Notes: a model not told the origin generated them from the sequence alone. A stretch of DNA of 64,000 nucleotides from Hericium rajendrae (GCA_033439255.1 CM065888.1:1674001-1738000); one strand, 5' to 3'. Shown: positions 37,600-49,450, numbered from the stretch's first letter. Made by a program: numbers and translations.

Positions 37600-39378
37600 A
37601 CTCTCCTTCGGCCTCATCACCGTCGCATGCCTCCAAGCTACCCAATTCCTGAATTCTAAGCAGACCCGCGACAGCTCGAAATCCATGATTGATCCCACCA
37701 GCAGCAGCAGCGTCTCCATTTCCTCGTCTTCCTCCATCTCTTATCCACTCCCAGAGTCAGTGTTGGGATCATCCTCATCTTCGCAGAGGACACCGACGCA
37801 GAAGAACCACAATCATATCAATCGCCCCCTGGGCGCGGCGAGGCAGCAAGCTTTCGGGCGTGAGGGAAGAGCGTCGCCAGTCCTCCTCACCGCAGCCCCT
37901 GACGCAAGATGCAGATATCTCAGAAGACTACAGCATGGCGGACAAGAGCAACACAAGGATGGATGAATGCGGTCAGCAGCAGCCTGCAAAGCTGCAGATG
38001 GAACTGGCCCAGTACCGGAGAGAAGGGTTGGACGAGTGATGCGGGTTGGGGCTGCATGCTACGGAAGGGCAGTCTCTTCTCGCGAATGCCTTATTGCATC
38101 TCCATCTTGGCCGCGGTATGCTTTCAGAACCCATATCGTCTGGTCTGCTGCCTTATCTCTGATCCGATGTACTACACAGATTGGCGTCGGCCACTGCAGC
38201 CGCTGTACACATCCGACTATGCAACATATGTACAAATACTGATGTGATTCTTCGATTCTCCTTCGCCTTACTCGCCGTTTAGCGTGCATGGCATGGCGCT
38301 TATGGGAAAGGACCTGGGTAAGGAATTTTTCGGTACAGATACCGTCCTGGAGGGCTCTCACGATGGGCATGAACGTCAGACAACACCCGAGTCTGACAGA
38401 GAACACCCGTGACTGCGCCAAATGCACACGCCGCCATCTAACCACCACCGCTCTCCTACCTCCCCATCTTCCATGCGCATGGCTTCGTCGACCTTCTCAT
38501 ACCATGCCCTGTTGTCCCCATCTCCCCTTGCGCAGCAGCTTTCGTCATCGTCACCTTCCTCGACCAATTCGCACCCGAACTCGAATGCTCATACGTGCTG
38601 GCAATCGTCTAATGTCCCGTCGGCAGCAGGCTCCGTTTCGGTAGGCAATCACTCTGTCACCGACTTCTCGTCTTCAGAGATGTGTAGCGGCCATGAGCTT
38701 GATCCACCGCCAGAACATCATGTCAATGCCTACCGCAGTGACGAGCCACAAACATTCCATTGCGACCCTGTGCGCAGCATGCCCCTCAGCGGTTTGGACC
38801 CGAGTATGTTGATAGGATTTCTATGCAAGGACGAGGCGGACTGGAAGGACTTGTGCTGGAGGGTGGCCGATGTATGTATTCGTGCACGTCCTGGCCTCTC
38901 GTGATCACTGATGATGCCCCATGACCACAGCAATCGAAGAACCAAAACACGATATTCTCGATACGAGATGAGCCTCCATCGTGGCCATCAGATTCCGATG
39001 ACAACATGGGGCTCGAGTCGATGTCAGAGCCCGACATGGACATGGATATGCCGGAGGATGACGAGGACGCGGGGCGACTTCTTCGACGCAAGCGAGGGCC
39101 GCGACCGCTCGCCTTCTGCATCGCCTTCTCCGGACATCGACGTGAGCAGTGCCCGGGACGGCGCGAAGAGCGTGGACACGGAAGACTCGGAGGGCCTCGT
39201 GGGGCCCATCACGCTGGGCACGCGCTCGACATTCGAGAGCGAGCGCGCCGTCCCTAAGGGCGCGGAGGACTTCGCAGAGGGCGAGGGGCGACGAGGAGCT
39301 CGACGACGACGAAGAATGGGTCGACCCCGCGCTGCCCACGCCCGTGTCACAGCTGCAGCCGAGCAGTCCCGCTCGTGA
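37600..39378 (+). pseudogene. ATG4: ATG4-type autophagy cysteine protease, broken copy
   Basis: Family signatures appear in order but in different frames: 'GWTSDAGWGCMLR' with the catalytic Cys (about 38024-38064), then after a 1-nt shift 'GQSLLANALLHLHLGR', then 'WRRPLQPLYTSDYATYVQIL' (about 38181-38240). A TGA follows where ATG4 has Trp, then '[16 protein letters not shown]' (about 38277-38325). After a stop and lost core sequence, the C-terminal part 'FHCDPVRSMPLSGLDPSM...GFLCKDEADW' is at about 38757-38850. An acidic tail ending 'EEWVDPALPTP' runs to about 39350. The Asp-His catalytic pair region is missing. By family the protease processes Atg8; this copy cannot be functional. Its place inside mobile DNA suggests capture or a duplicated host fragment. 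Confidence 0.85.
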
Positions 39379-39415
39379 AGATGCCGAACTTCCATACATA
39401 GCAAGTCGCAGTCCT

Positions 39416-39468
39416 CGACACGCCCATCTCACAGCTCAGGAAGTCTCGAAGACTACCCTCTCTGCCCC
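39416..39468 (+). repeat. 53-bp direct repeat, copy 1
   Basis: The segment starting 'cgacacgcccatctcacag' and ending 'ctctctgcccc' recurs at 40372-40424 with two mismatches. The duplicated piece suggests that the debris between includes a segmental duplication. Confidence 0.75.
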
Positions 39469-40371
39469 GCCCGCCGGGCGCAGCCCGGCGACTCCTCACG
39501 TCCTGACGAGCTGCGTTCGGGGCTGTATGACGCCTTCCTGTGAGCACTTTCAAGCGATATTAGTCGAGCGAGCTTGGAACTCACCAAGCTGTTCGAAGAG
39601 GCGATTTTTGCCCCATTCTTGGGATCAGGAGGCGAGCGTGTCCATCAAGCCGGTATACGCAGTTGACGTTAGCGGAGGCCCGCTGAGGTCGACGGGAGCT
39701 CCGGGCGACGTCCTCCTTTGCGCTGTCAGTCGCTCAACCGCCGAGCTGAAATGATTCTGACCTCGGCGCTTCAAAGTGGAGCTATCGTCGCCCCGAGATA
39801 TGCTCTGCGGCGAGCACGACACCTGCAGCGTACCTGTGAGACGCGCACCGGACGTTGGGCGACGCTGGGCGCTGCAGTTTGGCACGCGTCGACGTGGGGC
39901 GGAGACGACAGCACGTGTGGAGGCGCGTCCACTACTCGACTACATGCCGCTGTACCTAAGCTTCACCTGTCAGTCCCACCTCTCGTTCGACACTGCACGC
40001 GAACCGGCCTCCCGCAGGCGGCGCGGAAAGCACAGTGCCACCGGAAGATGGCCATGCGCACGCCGTTATGCGCGCCTGCTGCGTCCACGTCCGTCCTCCG
40101 TAGCGCTTCGACGGGGCAGCGAACGGCTCGCACCCGCGTCTGTATGCTGTGCGCTGTGCAGAGCATAGCGGCACCATGCGTCCTTGGCTGCACGTCTGTT
40201 GAATGCTGAAGATGCGGGTGACGCCGCTGGATTGACTCGGTACGTGTGTCCGGCTCTGTGAGGGGCGATATGACTTGCTTACCGCGGTTCGTTCATTCTC
40301 GCAGCGTGCCTTGCCTCGCTCCGCCTCCGCCCTCTCTCTTCTCGCCGGAGTACTGCTCCCCATCGTGGCGG

Positions 40372-40424
40372 CGACACGCCCATCTCACAGCTCGGGAAGT
40401 CTCGGAGACTACCCTCTCTGCCCC
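40372..40424 (+). repeat. 53-bp direct repeat, copy 2
   Basis: Second copy of the element at 39416-39468, differing at two positions (cagg/cggg and cgaa/cgga), with unrelated downstream sequence. Confidence 0.75.
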
Positions 40425-41060
40425 ACCTCCTTGTACCACGATCTCACGCTCGCAGATATTGAGATGGCTGCAGAGCACCTTCCTGAGCATCCACCTCGAC
40501 GCGAATGTCCTGTTTTCATGCCGCAACGTCGCGCACATTGTCGCCGAGGTGTCTTGTCCAAGTTCTCGCAGGAGGACTCGGGCCCTTCCTTGCCGCGCAC
40601 ACTCGTCACAGATAAGCCCGGCGCGCCCAGGGTCATCGCGAACCTCAAAGAGGTCAATGTCAAGTCGCTGCTGGCGAGCATCCTCGGCATCGGCCTCCAG
40701 GAGATCACAGACGATGCTCGGCTTAGACTCGCTGATGTGAATCCAGGCGCACTCGGCCCTGCAGAGCGAGTACTCCCTGACGCTGCCGCAGACGCTGTTC
40801 CACACGTACGCGACAGCGACGGCCATCAGTGCCTTCATCACGTCGCAGCTGCGTCCTCGGGGCAAGGCCGTCGTGAGCGTCAAGGAGGCTGGCGTGCGGC
40901 CTTGGGAGTACAAGGACTCGGACATCGCACGGCTGCAATGTTCGCGCAGATTGTCCAGGGCAACCTCAACCCGCTCGTCATCGCGCTCCGTTCTCGTCAC
41001 CGCGCAGAAGGCAAAGACTCATCGCCGCGCGCCCTTGTTCCCGATTCACCACAGTAGCGG

Positions 41061-42389
41061 CCTTGGGGACTACATCCAATGTCTCTTCGTGATATCTGGG
41101 GCATCCAGAATCCTCATTTCATCACCAACCAGCCGTAGGACACACTCATGTTGATGGCGGGGAGTACTCTGTACACATGGATTGAGACAGGCGGAATACA
41201 ATGGAAATCGAGATATAGCACAGGTGAAGTGCGGCGTATATGAGCTAGGCATGACAGAATGACAAGCACGCGTAGCTTGTCGTTAATGCTGGACGCGCGA
41301 GCTCGAACTGTGCGCCTCGGGCACGCCGGCAGTGGTATTCGAGCTACATTTCCTCGGCACATCGCCCGCATCATGTCTATCGGTATACACCAGTACTTTA
41401 GGGCATGGAATTAGGATACTATCCGATTTTATTTATGCTTTTTGATGACAAGATCACAGAGATCTTTGCCAGTTTCATGTTTTTCCATGCTAGCATTGTG
41501 TACATTTGGGCGTATTTCGACCCTCAAGGCCTTGAATCACATCCAAAAAATCTGACGATCTACATACATATGTTAAACATATATTTAAATTGTTTCATTA
41601 CATTTGATTCACGAAATGTTGTGCATTGAAGAGTCTAGTATGCACGAACCGGGCGAGATTGCCTGGCCAGACAGTATTATCACCATTCTGGCTGAAATTT
41701 TGCATAAAATTTCCCTTCGTTTCGTGTATGTACTCTAATTTATCTGATACACGTATTTCCGCCTAAATGCGGTTGCGAAATGGTCAGAAAGCTTCCTCCG
41801 ACCCTCTTTTTCTCGAGATTCGGGCTGCTCGGGCCAAGGCTCGGGTTCAGCCACCGCCTGTCGGGAATTGCCGAACTGCCTTTCTGCACATATTCAACCA
41901 GCCACGTACATTATGATTCAGGTACGTCGTAACTCTCTCGTCCCCGTGCCTCTCTGAGTCTCTCGAGCTTGTCGTGCTCGCCCACAACCCCCGCGAGGAC
42001 GGCTTCCGGCGCACGTTCGCGTATCTCCCGCACCAGGTCAACGCGCCATGCTCAAGGCATCCCCGTTCCCGCCCGACTACCCTCCCTCCCGCACGCGCGC
42101 AAGCGAGCAAGCAGTGACGCGGCGACGATGGCGATGACGGCGACGGCAATGCCAGTAGCGGAGACGGCACGGTTGCGGCAATGGGGCCGCTGGCTACCGC
42201 GTCGCGGGATTCCGTTGAAGAAGGAGAGGCATGTCCCGCAGACTGGCGTGCGACGCCGCAGGTACGTTTCGTATTAATCGTTCTGTGCCCCGTCGCCCGC
42301 CCCCCACCCCGCATCACATGCGTGTCCCACCCTGCACCGCGCCCGCATCCCCATGCTAATATTGCCCATCGCGCCGGCAGTGCGGCGTG
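41061..42389. other. Debris and spacer
   Basis: 41400-41780 is AT-rich; 41640-41730 reads MHEPGEIAWPDSIITILAEILHKI, possibly a remnant of an F-box-like start. 41930-42270 is GC-rich with coding-like pieces (SLELVVLAHNPREDGFRRTFAYLPH) broken by a stop. Nothing intact is supported. Confidence 0.3.
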
Positions 42390-42962
42390 GGTGTAAAGTG
42401 GGGGCGCGTAGCTAGCTGGCGCGGCGGGAAGGCACGTATCCGCGTCGCAGACGGACGGGCGGGTGTGCAGCCTACGCGCGGGCTGTGAGCAGGTGCGCGG
42501 CAGGAGCGTCGCCCGACGGGAGCCATGTAGCGCGCGGGCGCGAGTGTGCACCTTGGCAGCGCGTAAGCGGAGGCTGGGGGGCGCAGCGAACATCGGGTGA
42601 GCGAGCGGGGAGCGCATATCGAGCAAAGAGCGACGGAGTCGCGTAGCAAGCAGGTGGGGAAGGCCACGTAGCGAGAAAGCAGCGAACGGCTGTGTGGCAG
42701 GCAGGCGGGGGCGCGTAGTGGGGAAGCGGGCGGGCGGGGGCGCGCAGCGAGCCAGCGGCCGTGCAGCGAACGAGTGCGTGGGTGCACAGCACGCAGGCGC
42801 GTTGGCGCGCACAACGAGTAGGCGCATGGGCGGTCGCGCAGCGAGCAGCGGGCGGGCGGGCAACGAGCCGGCGGCATGGCGCGCGGGCGGGCAACGAGCA
42901 GGTGGGCGGTCGCACAGTGGCGGCGGCGGCATTGGGATGCGATCGAGCCAGGAGGTGGCACC
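42390..42962. repeat. Extremely GC-rich low-complexity island
   Basis: G-rich on the plus strand with recurring, imperfect words such as 'gcgcagcgagc', 'gggcgggcggg' and 'ggcaacgagc'. This composition keeps several frames open on both strands (for example 41847-42932 minus, Pro/Arg/Ala/Cys-rich), which I regard as a bias artefact and not a gene. Confidence 0.65.
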
Positions 42963-42997
42963 GCGAGGCGCGATAGATTAGATGAATCAGGTGCAGC

Positions 42998-43025
42998 ATT
43001 TAGCTAAACGTTCACATAGCTAAAT
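42998..43025. repeat. Short inverted repeat ATTTAGCT...AGCTAAAT
   Basis: ATTTAGCT (42998-43005) is mirrored by AGCTAAAT (43018-43025) with a 12-nt loop, and 'atttagctaagtagctacagct' follows at 43090-43115. It sits exactly at the right border of the GC-rich island and could be the end of a small non-autonomous DNA element. Confidence 0.45.
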
Positions 43026-43115
43026 GTCTGGTGGCTTGCCATTGGTGAGTTACTGGTCATTTAGGTTTGTGTTCGGTGGCTACTACTGTAGATTTAGCTA
43101 AGTAGCTACAGCTAG

Positions 43116-44476
43116 TGGTGCGTGAGACCCTCCAGAGCGCTGCTCAGCACCAGTTTGTGAAGTGCTCGAAGGAGGCAGATGCGCCGCGCTTGCACAGCGG
43201 CTCCACGCCGTCCTGCTTCCACGACCATGCCGTCGGATGGGAGCCCGGTCGAGAAGGCACTGGAGACGATGGGGACCAACCGTAGGCCGCTGCGCGTGCC
43301 AAGCCTGACGCGTGCATGCCTGCCGAGGTAAGCTACCTGCAGCTCACGTTATGATAATAGGAGCTGACGCCGTGTGCAGGGCGTTGCTCCTCATGCCGGG
43401 CGACAGATGCTGTTCACGTCGCCCATGGAGGAGACGGTGACGAAGCGGCGCACATTGCAGCACTGCCGGTGATGCTGCGCAAGCAGACGCCGGGGCAGCT
43501 CGTGCTGACGAGCGCGCGGCTCCTGTACTTGAGGCCGCTCATGGGCGGGCACGGCATCGGCGTGGCATCGGCGTCACGTACTAGTACGGGGTGCGGCCGT
43601 CCACGAAGAAGGAACGCACATGCGAGAAGAAGGAGCGGATGCTGTGCCTGAGCGCAAGTTTGTGGTGTCACTGTGCGTCGTCTCCCTGATTCTTTGGTGG
43701 GTTGGAGGCTGATATAGCAGGTGTAGGAGACGAAGTCCGCCTTCTACGTCGTGCCGAGGTGCTCACGGCGGTGTGAGTGCAGAAGATCTCGGCAGCACGC
43801 GACGTGTACACCCGGCAGAGCACGAGCGCGAGCGCACGCTGTTAGGGAGTCTGAGATGTTCGAGGGGGGAGTGAGCTTACCGTGGAAGGGGACATTCACC
43901 GAGGAGGGGACACTGCGTAGGTGATACATCTAGGAACAAGGCCTTGGCATACGTATTGTATAGATTCTCTGTTGCATGAATATGTACCATGTATAGCATC
44001 ATTTTTCCCGGTAATTAAATTGGCCATAAGCTGATGAGATGGTTTGAGGACTGTGCGACTAGGAGTGACTACCAGAACAGTCATGTGACCGTGTTGAAAC
44101 CGTACGACGCGTCCATTCCCGGTCGCGTTCACGTTGAACATTCAGCCTTCGACCTCCAACGGTAGCTCCAGTCTTCACTCTAAGTCTGTCATTATCCAGG
44201 TACGAGTAGTTATTAATTCTCCCTGCGTGTTGGGTGTATTGATGATATACACCTCCTCAAGTTCCTTCTCTGTAGTGTGTCCCTTTCGTGCCTAGCGGCT
44301 TCAATAAGACTCGTTCGACATTCAAGCCCACATAACATATCACCCAAACTAGGTATGAGTCCATATCATGTTTGATATCCTCGAGTGCTCATCCGACAAA
44401 CCTTGTGTAGCTTGTTTCTGTGTAACACGGCTATTTTGCGTGTAGTAACACGACTCGCGTTCATTCAACGGGCAAC
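43116..44476. other. Gene debris and spacer
   Basis: 43380-43550 plus strand holds 'MLFTSPMEETVTKRRTLQH' and 'MLRKQTPGQLVLTSARLLYLRP' in one frame with intervening stops. This resembles a GRAM/PH-like strand pattern but is too short to name. 43930-44476 leads into the next gene. Nothing intact is supported. Confidence 0.3.
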
Positions 44477-46724
44477 ATGCAACATTCTAGACCATCGTTC
44501 TCGCCCATTCTCTGCACAAGGTACGAGAACGTCAAATTGGTCGACTCCAGGACTTATTCACCATATGCATATAGTATGCCCGAAGCACCGGAGATCCTGA
44601 CATTCGCATACCATCTGAGTAAGTGGATACAGGATGTTGAGAAGGACACTGGATCCAGACCTATCGGTAGTGTTCTTGTTTAGCTATATGTTGCGATTGC
44701 TAATGAATACCAGGACAACTTGTGCTGTTTCCACGCACCTTTGCTGTCGGTACACCAAACAAAGGATACAAGACATGTACGGTTGACTGCGCGGACTACG
44801 ACGAGGCCGTCGAGCCGGTCCCTACAGAGTACAATGTCAATGTGTGGGACGCCAAAAAGGCCAAGGACAAGGCATATAGCTACCTCATGAAGCCGCTGGC
44901 TCGTGGCAACGTTTACTTCGCCTCACGCGGTAAACAGCTGGTTGTAGCTGCCGGCCATGTGAGTAATCAGAATCTGCGCCTTGTATTTGAATCTGATACT
45001 GTGAATCTCAGCATGCCATGTGCATCAGCTTTGGTCTCGAGGCACATCTGCTGCCCATCCCTCGTGTTGACTATGATGAGATTGTGAGCCAGTGCATACG
45101 CGGACCCAACAAGAACCGTACGAAGGCGGACAATCTACGAGTCTTCCCACTCCCAGACCAGTTCAAGACTGATTCAAGTGCGACCCAGCAAGCCCGTCAC
45201 TTGACCATTTTTGCGGCACTGGTATGCGATGACTACGTGTGGGCTGTGGTCGACTTTGCTCGATTGGTCCGACTGCACATTATCAGCCGCACGCAATGCT
45301 GGAATGAATTTGACTTTGTTCCTTTTGGAAATGTGAGTGCTGTTATTAGCAATGGAGTGTATATTCATGATGGTTTCTAGCGGTGGAGCCTGATCTGGAG
45401 CGGTTTCAAGGACTATGGTCCCGATTGGATCGCCGAATCCCAGAGTGCAGAACAAGTTCTTGATACCTGGCGTGCAGAAGTCATGGTTCAGCTGCACAAG
45501 GACACACATCGCTCGCTCATCTCCGTATTAGCTGACAACCAATCAGTTTTCAATGGTTTTGGACGCCATCTCGCTGCGGACTTTTGCTTCGAACTCGCTG
45601 TCCATCCGGCCACACCATGCTATGTCATTGTCTGTGATGACAATAGATATGCTGAGTTTAAAGATACCATCAAGAGATACATGGCACAGTGGGTGTCAGA
45701 CAAATTTCTTACCAGGACAACAAGTCAAGTGAACTCCACCAATTTTCTGGAGTATAACTGGTACTCGAATGCCAACTACATCTCAGGGTATGTGAAGGTG
45801 TATCGACGGCAGATGGTCCAGGAAGTACCTGTGGAGCTGTACAAGAAGTATATAAGGCTGGGATTGCTTGACAGGTGGCACATTATTGGTGTGTCCATTT
45901 TTCTCTATTTGAGTACATAATTAATATGATACAGGTGCTGCTTATGTTCCACCTGACCCTGAGATCACCAATGAAAATTTCAAGAAGCTTGTTGTGTGGT
46001 TTTATCAAAAGCCACTTGAGGCTTATAGTGTGGTCTTAGCTCAAACACCACCAGAGTGGGACATGCAGGCCTGTCGGGTAAGATTAACATTTATTTTTCT
46101 ATAAATAGATTCATTGCTTAACATACTGTATAGTCCTTGCCAACCCAGGACATCAAACATGCTGGATATAGCACCACCCTAGGGCCTGCTGAATTTCATG
46201 AGCTCAAACAGAATAAACTAAATATCAAGCTGCTATTGAGTGAGCCTGGCCTAGTTGGCAGACCTGCCAAAGTAAGTTTCATATATTTTGAGGTGATGTG
46301 TATTAAAAAGATTACAGGTGAAAACTGGAAAGCCTGGTAGGCCACGAAAAAAATTGACCAAACGAAAGTTACAAAAGATTCTGGAGACACTTGAAACTCT
46401 ACATCCTATGGTGCTACAAGCAGCAAAAGATGAGGAAGCCTGGATTGAGGAGATGTCTCAACAGTCTTTTACACCTGATTGTTCCTTAACATCTTCATCT
46501 ACCACCATTGAGGTATATACTGATACTACACAAACTGCAATGAAAAGTTTGTGTATATTTTCTTCTTTATTTTGCTCTTGCTCATCCATTATATAGGGAG
46601 TCAAACAGTTGTTGAATATGATTCTTCAAACAAGGAGAGTATTCCTGCAATCATTGAGGATGACTATATTGTACAAGAAAAAGATATCTTCCCTCCAATA
46701 AAGAGATTATGTACTAGGCATTAA
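44477..46724 (+). CDS. AT-hook protein of unknown function, 633 residues
   Basis: Eight exons (44477-44666, 44714-44958, 45012-45332, 45381-45888, 45935-46077, 46134-46271, 46318-46546, 46597-46724) sum to 1902 nt and an open frame. Most of the protein (residues about 30-515) is a globular-looking region rich in aromatic residues (FNGFGRHLAADFCFELAVH, LLDRWHIIGAAYVPPDPEI) that I do not recognise. At residues 516-531 it has 'KTGKPGRPRKKLTKRK', a clear AT-hook (GRPRKK at 522-527), then an acidic tail ending in a basic 'PPIKRLCTRH'. By motif knowledge the AT-hook binds the minor groove of AT-rich DNA. The adjacent 168-bp repeats are AT-rich and could be a target, which is inference. The start at 44477 is the first ATG of the open exon; upstream exons cannot be excluded. 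Confidence 0.78.
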
Positions 46725-46936
46725 GTTAGTTCCTTGAATGATTTTTGCAAACTACATAATATCGTGCAAACATATGAACACAATAGTCCTACTGTCTGAC
46801 ATTTATAGCTCTACACAAGAGTAGTAGAAATAAGATGTGTGCTCAAACATGAGGTTTATACATTTGAATATTTCACTAAAATATTAACTACTGATTTTGT
46901 GCAGATGCTCCATTTGAGGTTGTTTTAGTGAAATCT

Positions 46937-47745
46937 TAGAACTTTGTAATTGCATCTTTGTTTGTAGGCCATTAAGCCCTTACACATCTACAGATTTTAT
47001 TCAAGATGATGTATTGTCTAAGTTCAGATTAGATGCTCATGGGGTACAAATACTCCTCAAATTTCAGAACTCTGGAATTTTATCTTTGCTTATAGTTACT
47101 TGTGGAGCTATAAGAATATTTAAAATAAGTCATATGGTCAATCATCATATTTTACACATTTTAAGATTTTACTAGAAGGAAATCCATTGCATTAGTGCAA
47201 ATACTAAATCTCAACTTATTCTACTAAAATTTCATAACTCCATAATTGTATCTTTGTTTAAGAGCACTTGTTTTTCATGGTGAGATGTGAAAGTCATGAC
47301 ATTTCACATATTTGGAGATTTTGCTACAAGCAAATATACAATCTGAGCTAAGATGTTCAAGTTCAGCCAATTCTACATACAGTTCATAACTTTGAAATTA
47401 TATCTTTGGATATAACTCTTGCTAGCTATATATAAAAATAGTGAAAAAAAGTTATATACTTACAGCTATTTGGAGAAATGATAATAGTGTCTTCCTGTTA
47501 AGGAATGCTCGTGGCTTCATTAAAAATCCACCTTTGTCACATTGGATGCATGGCCCAATTTGATGAAGAAATGATGATGCCGTGCAAGTCATCATGTAGT
47601 ATGGACTGTTATCCTTTCTGCAAACAGCTGTAAACATAAGATTTGTATATGTGCAGATTTTACTGAAAAAACATAAACTGTTTGATGTTGGAAACTGAAT
47701 CTCAGCATATTCTGTTGAGATTTCAGAACTCTATAATTGTATCTT
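46937..47745 (-). repeat. 168-bp diverged tandem repeat, second block, reverse orientation
   Basis: The marker appears as its reverse complement, 'cagaactctataattgtatctttg', at about 46939, 47065, 47233, 47386 and 47723 (steps 126, 168, 153 and 337, the last about two units). It lies between the 3' ends of the plus-strand AT-hook gene and the minus-strand dioxygenase-like gene. Confidence 0.75.
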
Positions 47746-48197
47746 GTTTTTTTCACTATTCATAAAAGGGTGAGAGAGTATAGCACATTAGAGTCTATTA
47801 GCTTAGAAAAATCTCAGATATTTTACATGTTGCCCTGGAAAAGTGGCTCATAAGCTAAATATATATATACTGTGTGTTAGATATCAAGGTAGGCTTGACA
47901 TTGTGCCCTTTTGGTGTAAGGATCTACTATATCAGGTCTGGAAGAGAACATTGGTTTTTGCTGGGATCATGATCCCGCACATTGGTCTTGCATCAAGTCA
48001 TTGGTTTACATCCTAAGTCTAAGAGCATCACAGTGATTAGGCATCTACTTTGCTAAGTGCTTTCACTATTCATGTCATTACTTCACACCATTTCCTACAT
48101 CTAGTTTCAGTTGCTAGTCCTCAGTTCCTAGCAGCAGGTCTGGACTTTGCTACGGAGTGGTCCCAGTCTTCTATTTGTAGTTCATACTCACTGAGTG

Positions 48198-48332
48198 GTT
48201 CGGTCATATGCTTAGTATGGTTTACCTGGGCCATATGTGCTTTGGTGTGGCTCAGTATAGTTCAGCGTGGTTCAGTATAGTTTGGTGTGATTTTAGATGG
48301 TTTGATGTGATTTTGTGTAATTTTGGATGATA
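48198..48332 (+). repeat. Degenerate short tandem repeat, about 10-bp rhythm
   Basis: 'ttcagtatagtttggtgtg' and variants (cagcgtggttcagtatag, tggtttgatgtgatttt) repeat with a period near 10 bp, close to one helical turn. Noncoding on both strands. 47746-48197 shows nothing else. Confidence 0.5.
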
Positions 48333-48473
48333 TTTAATCTGACATAAATCTATCTCTAGCAGCTGCTGTATGTCCTTCAAGTTATATGTTCCAACTATAC
48401 AAACACACTTACACTTTGCAGTACTCTTATCAGAATTTAGGCAAATATCTAAACACTTTATTACAGCAGAACT

Positions 48474-49390
48474 CTAAGCCCTTCCACCATCACCAGTGCC
48501 ATCAACAATCTCAGCTGTAAATCCTGCTTTGGCCTTCTCAAATGCAGCTTTAATATGCTGGGAAAAGGTAATTGCACAGCCTCATGTTAGCCTTGTGCAT
48601 GTCATGGTTGTGTTATGATAGTGTTTTGGTTTGAAAGCCATCAAAGTACCTCTATATTGTGGTACTATAATCTTCAGGTTGAGATCAACATAGTTTCCAC
48701 CAAAGCGCTGGGGATGATCTTCTGGAATAACTTGAGAGGGTGAGGATGAGGAAGCTGTACTATTGCTAGCCTGAGCCTGAACTTGTGCTTCATATTGTGT
48801 CTGCCTACGTGTTTGATGGACCCGGACTAGTGCAAGGGGCTTTTGAGCTGGAACCTCCTCCTCACCTATAACCCATGAGTATGCCATATTAGCATAAAAG
48901 CCATCCACATGGATAGGACTGTTCATATAATAAGCTTCAGCTTTGAAACACTGGCAGTTTAAAACATACGAAGAATAGCCCTGCACCATATATCTCTCTG
49001 GTGGTGCACGTTCTGCTAAAGGAAAATTATACTTTTTTTCATTCACTGTAAACCCATAACCAGTGCCTAATGCAGATTAATACAGGTATTATAAGCATAT
49101 ATGATTGTTTGACTGTAAGTTTATCACTCACCTGGTGTTATAGTTTGGGTAGCAAGTTTGGGCATCCCAGACTCATCCATAATACGCTCCGTCCTGCATG
49201 GCGGCGAAGCTCCTCACCCCAACTCTGACCCTGCAGGCAAATGTGAAAAATTAGCCATGAAAAGCTACTATACAGGCTGCTTACCTTGATTTCACTAATG
49301 TCATACTTCTTGGCCAATGTTAATAGCTCTTCAAGTACTGTAGGATCCTGTGCCACAAGTCCCTGTTTTGCCAAGATCAGATGAGAAGTG
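48474..49390 (-). pseudogene. 2-oxoglutarate/Fe(II) dioxygenase-like (TET/JBP-like?) protein, 5' truncated, one stop
   Basis: Exons on the minus strand: from about 49385 to 49285, 49186-49132 and 49066-48474. The last reads 'SPIHVDGFYANMAYSWVI' (possible metal ligands His-x-Asp), a Ser/Gln-rich insert, then 'FGGNYVDLNLKII', 'GTLMAFKPKHYHNTT' (possible distal His) and 'AITFSQHIKAAFEKA' before the stop at 48476-48474. That order fits a double-stranded beta-helix dioxygenase, and TET/JBP-type oxygenases are known beside transposons in basidiomycetes. The assignment is by pattern only. A TGA at 48584-48582 interrupts 'TCTRLT' and 'GCAITFS', and an Arg codon CGA would fit there. The 5' part disappears where sequence turns GC-rich near 49390. 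Confidence 0.45.
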
Positions 49391-49450
49391 GGGTCCGGTA
49401 AGTACCCATCCACTCCACCTGTGTTCGACGCTAATTTTCTGTTTGCATAG

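Larger units (their letters stand above)
39379..41060 (+). pseudogene. Gene debris, unidentified
   Basis: Several plus-strand stretches read like protein in shifting frames: 'ELTKLFEEAIFAPFLGSGGERV' near 39580-39645, 'LVTDKPGAPRVIANLKEVNV' near 40606-40665 and 'ECEYSLTLPQTLFHTYATAT' near 40752-40830. The last continues to 'VSVKEAGVRPWEYKDSDIARL' and 'FAQIVQGNLNPLVIAL' by 40990. Stops and frame changes separate them and no start is clear. I do not recognise the source genes. GC content is high, like the ATG4 relic next to it. Confidence 0.4.

Noticed and set aside
41405-41629. Plus-strand 74-residue ORF (hydrophobic, aromatic)
   Set aside because: AT-rich spacer with no promoter, splice partner or family; membrane-like look comes from TTT/ATT codons.
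41847-42932. 361-residue minus-strand ORF
   Set aside because: Pro/Arg/Ala/Cys-rich and open only because of the GC-rich island; the other frames are open too and there is no start context, domain or splice signal.
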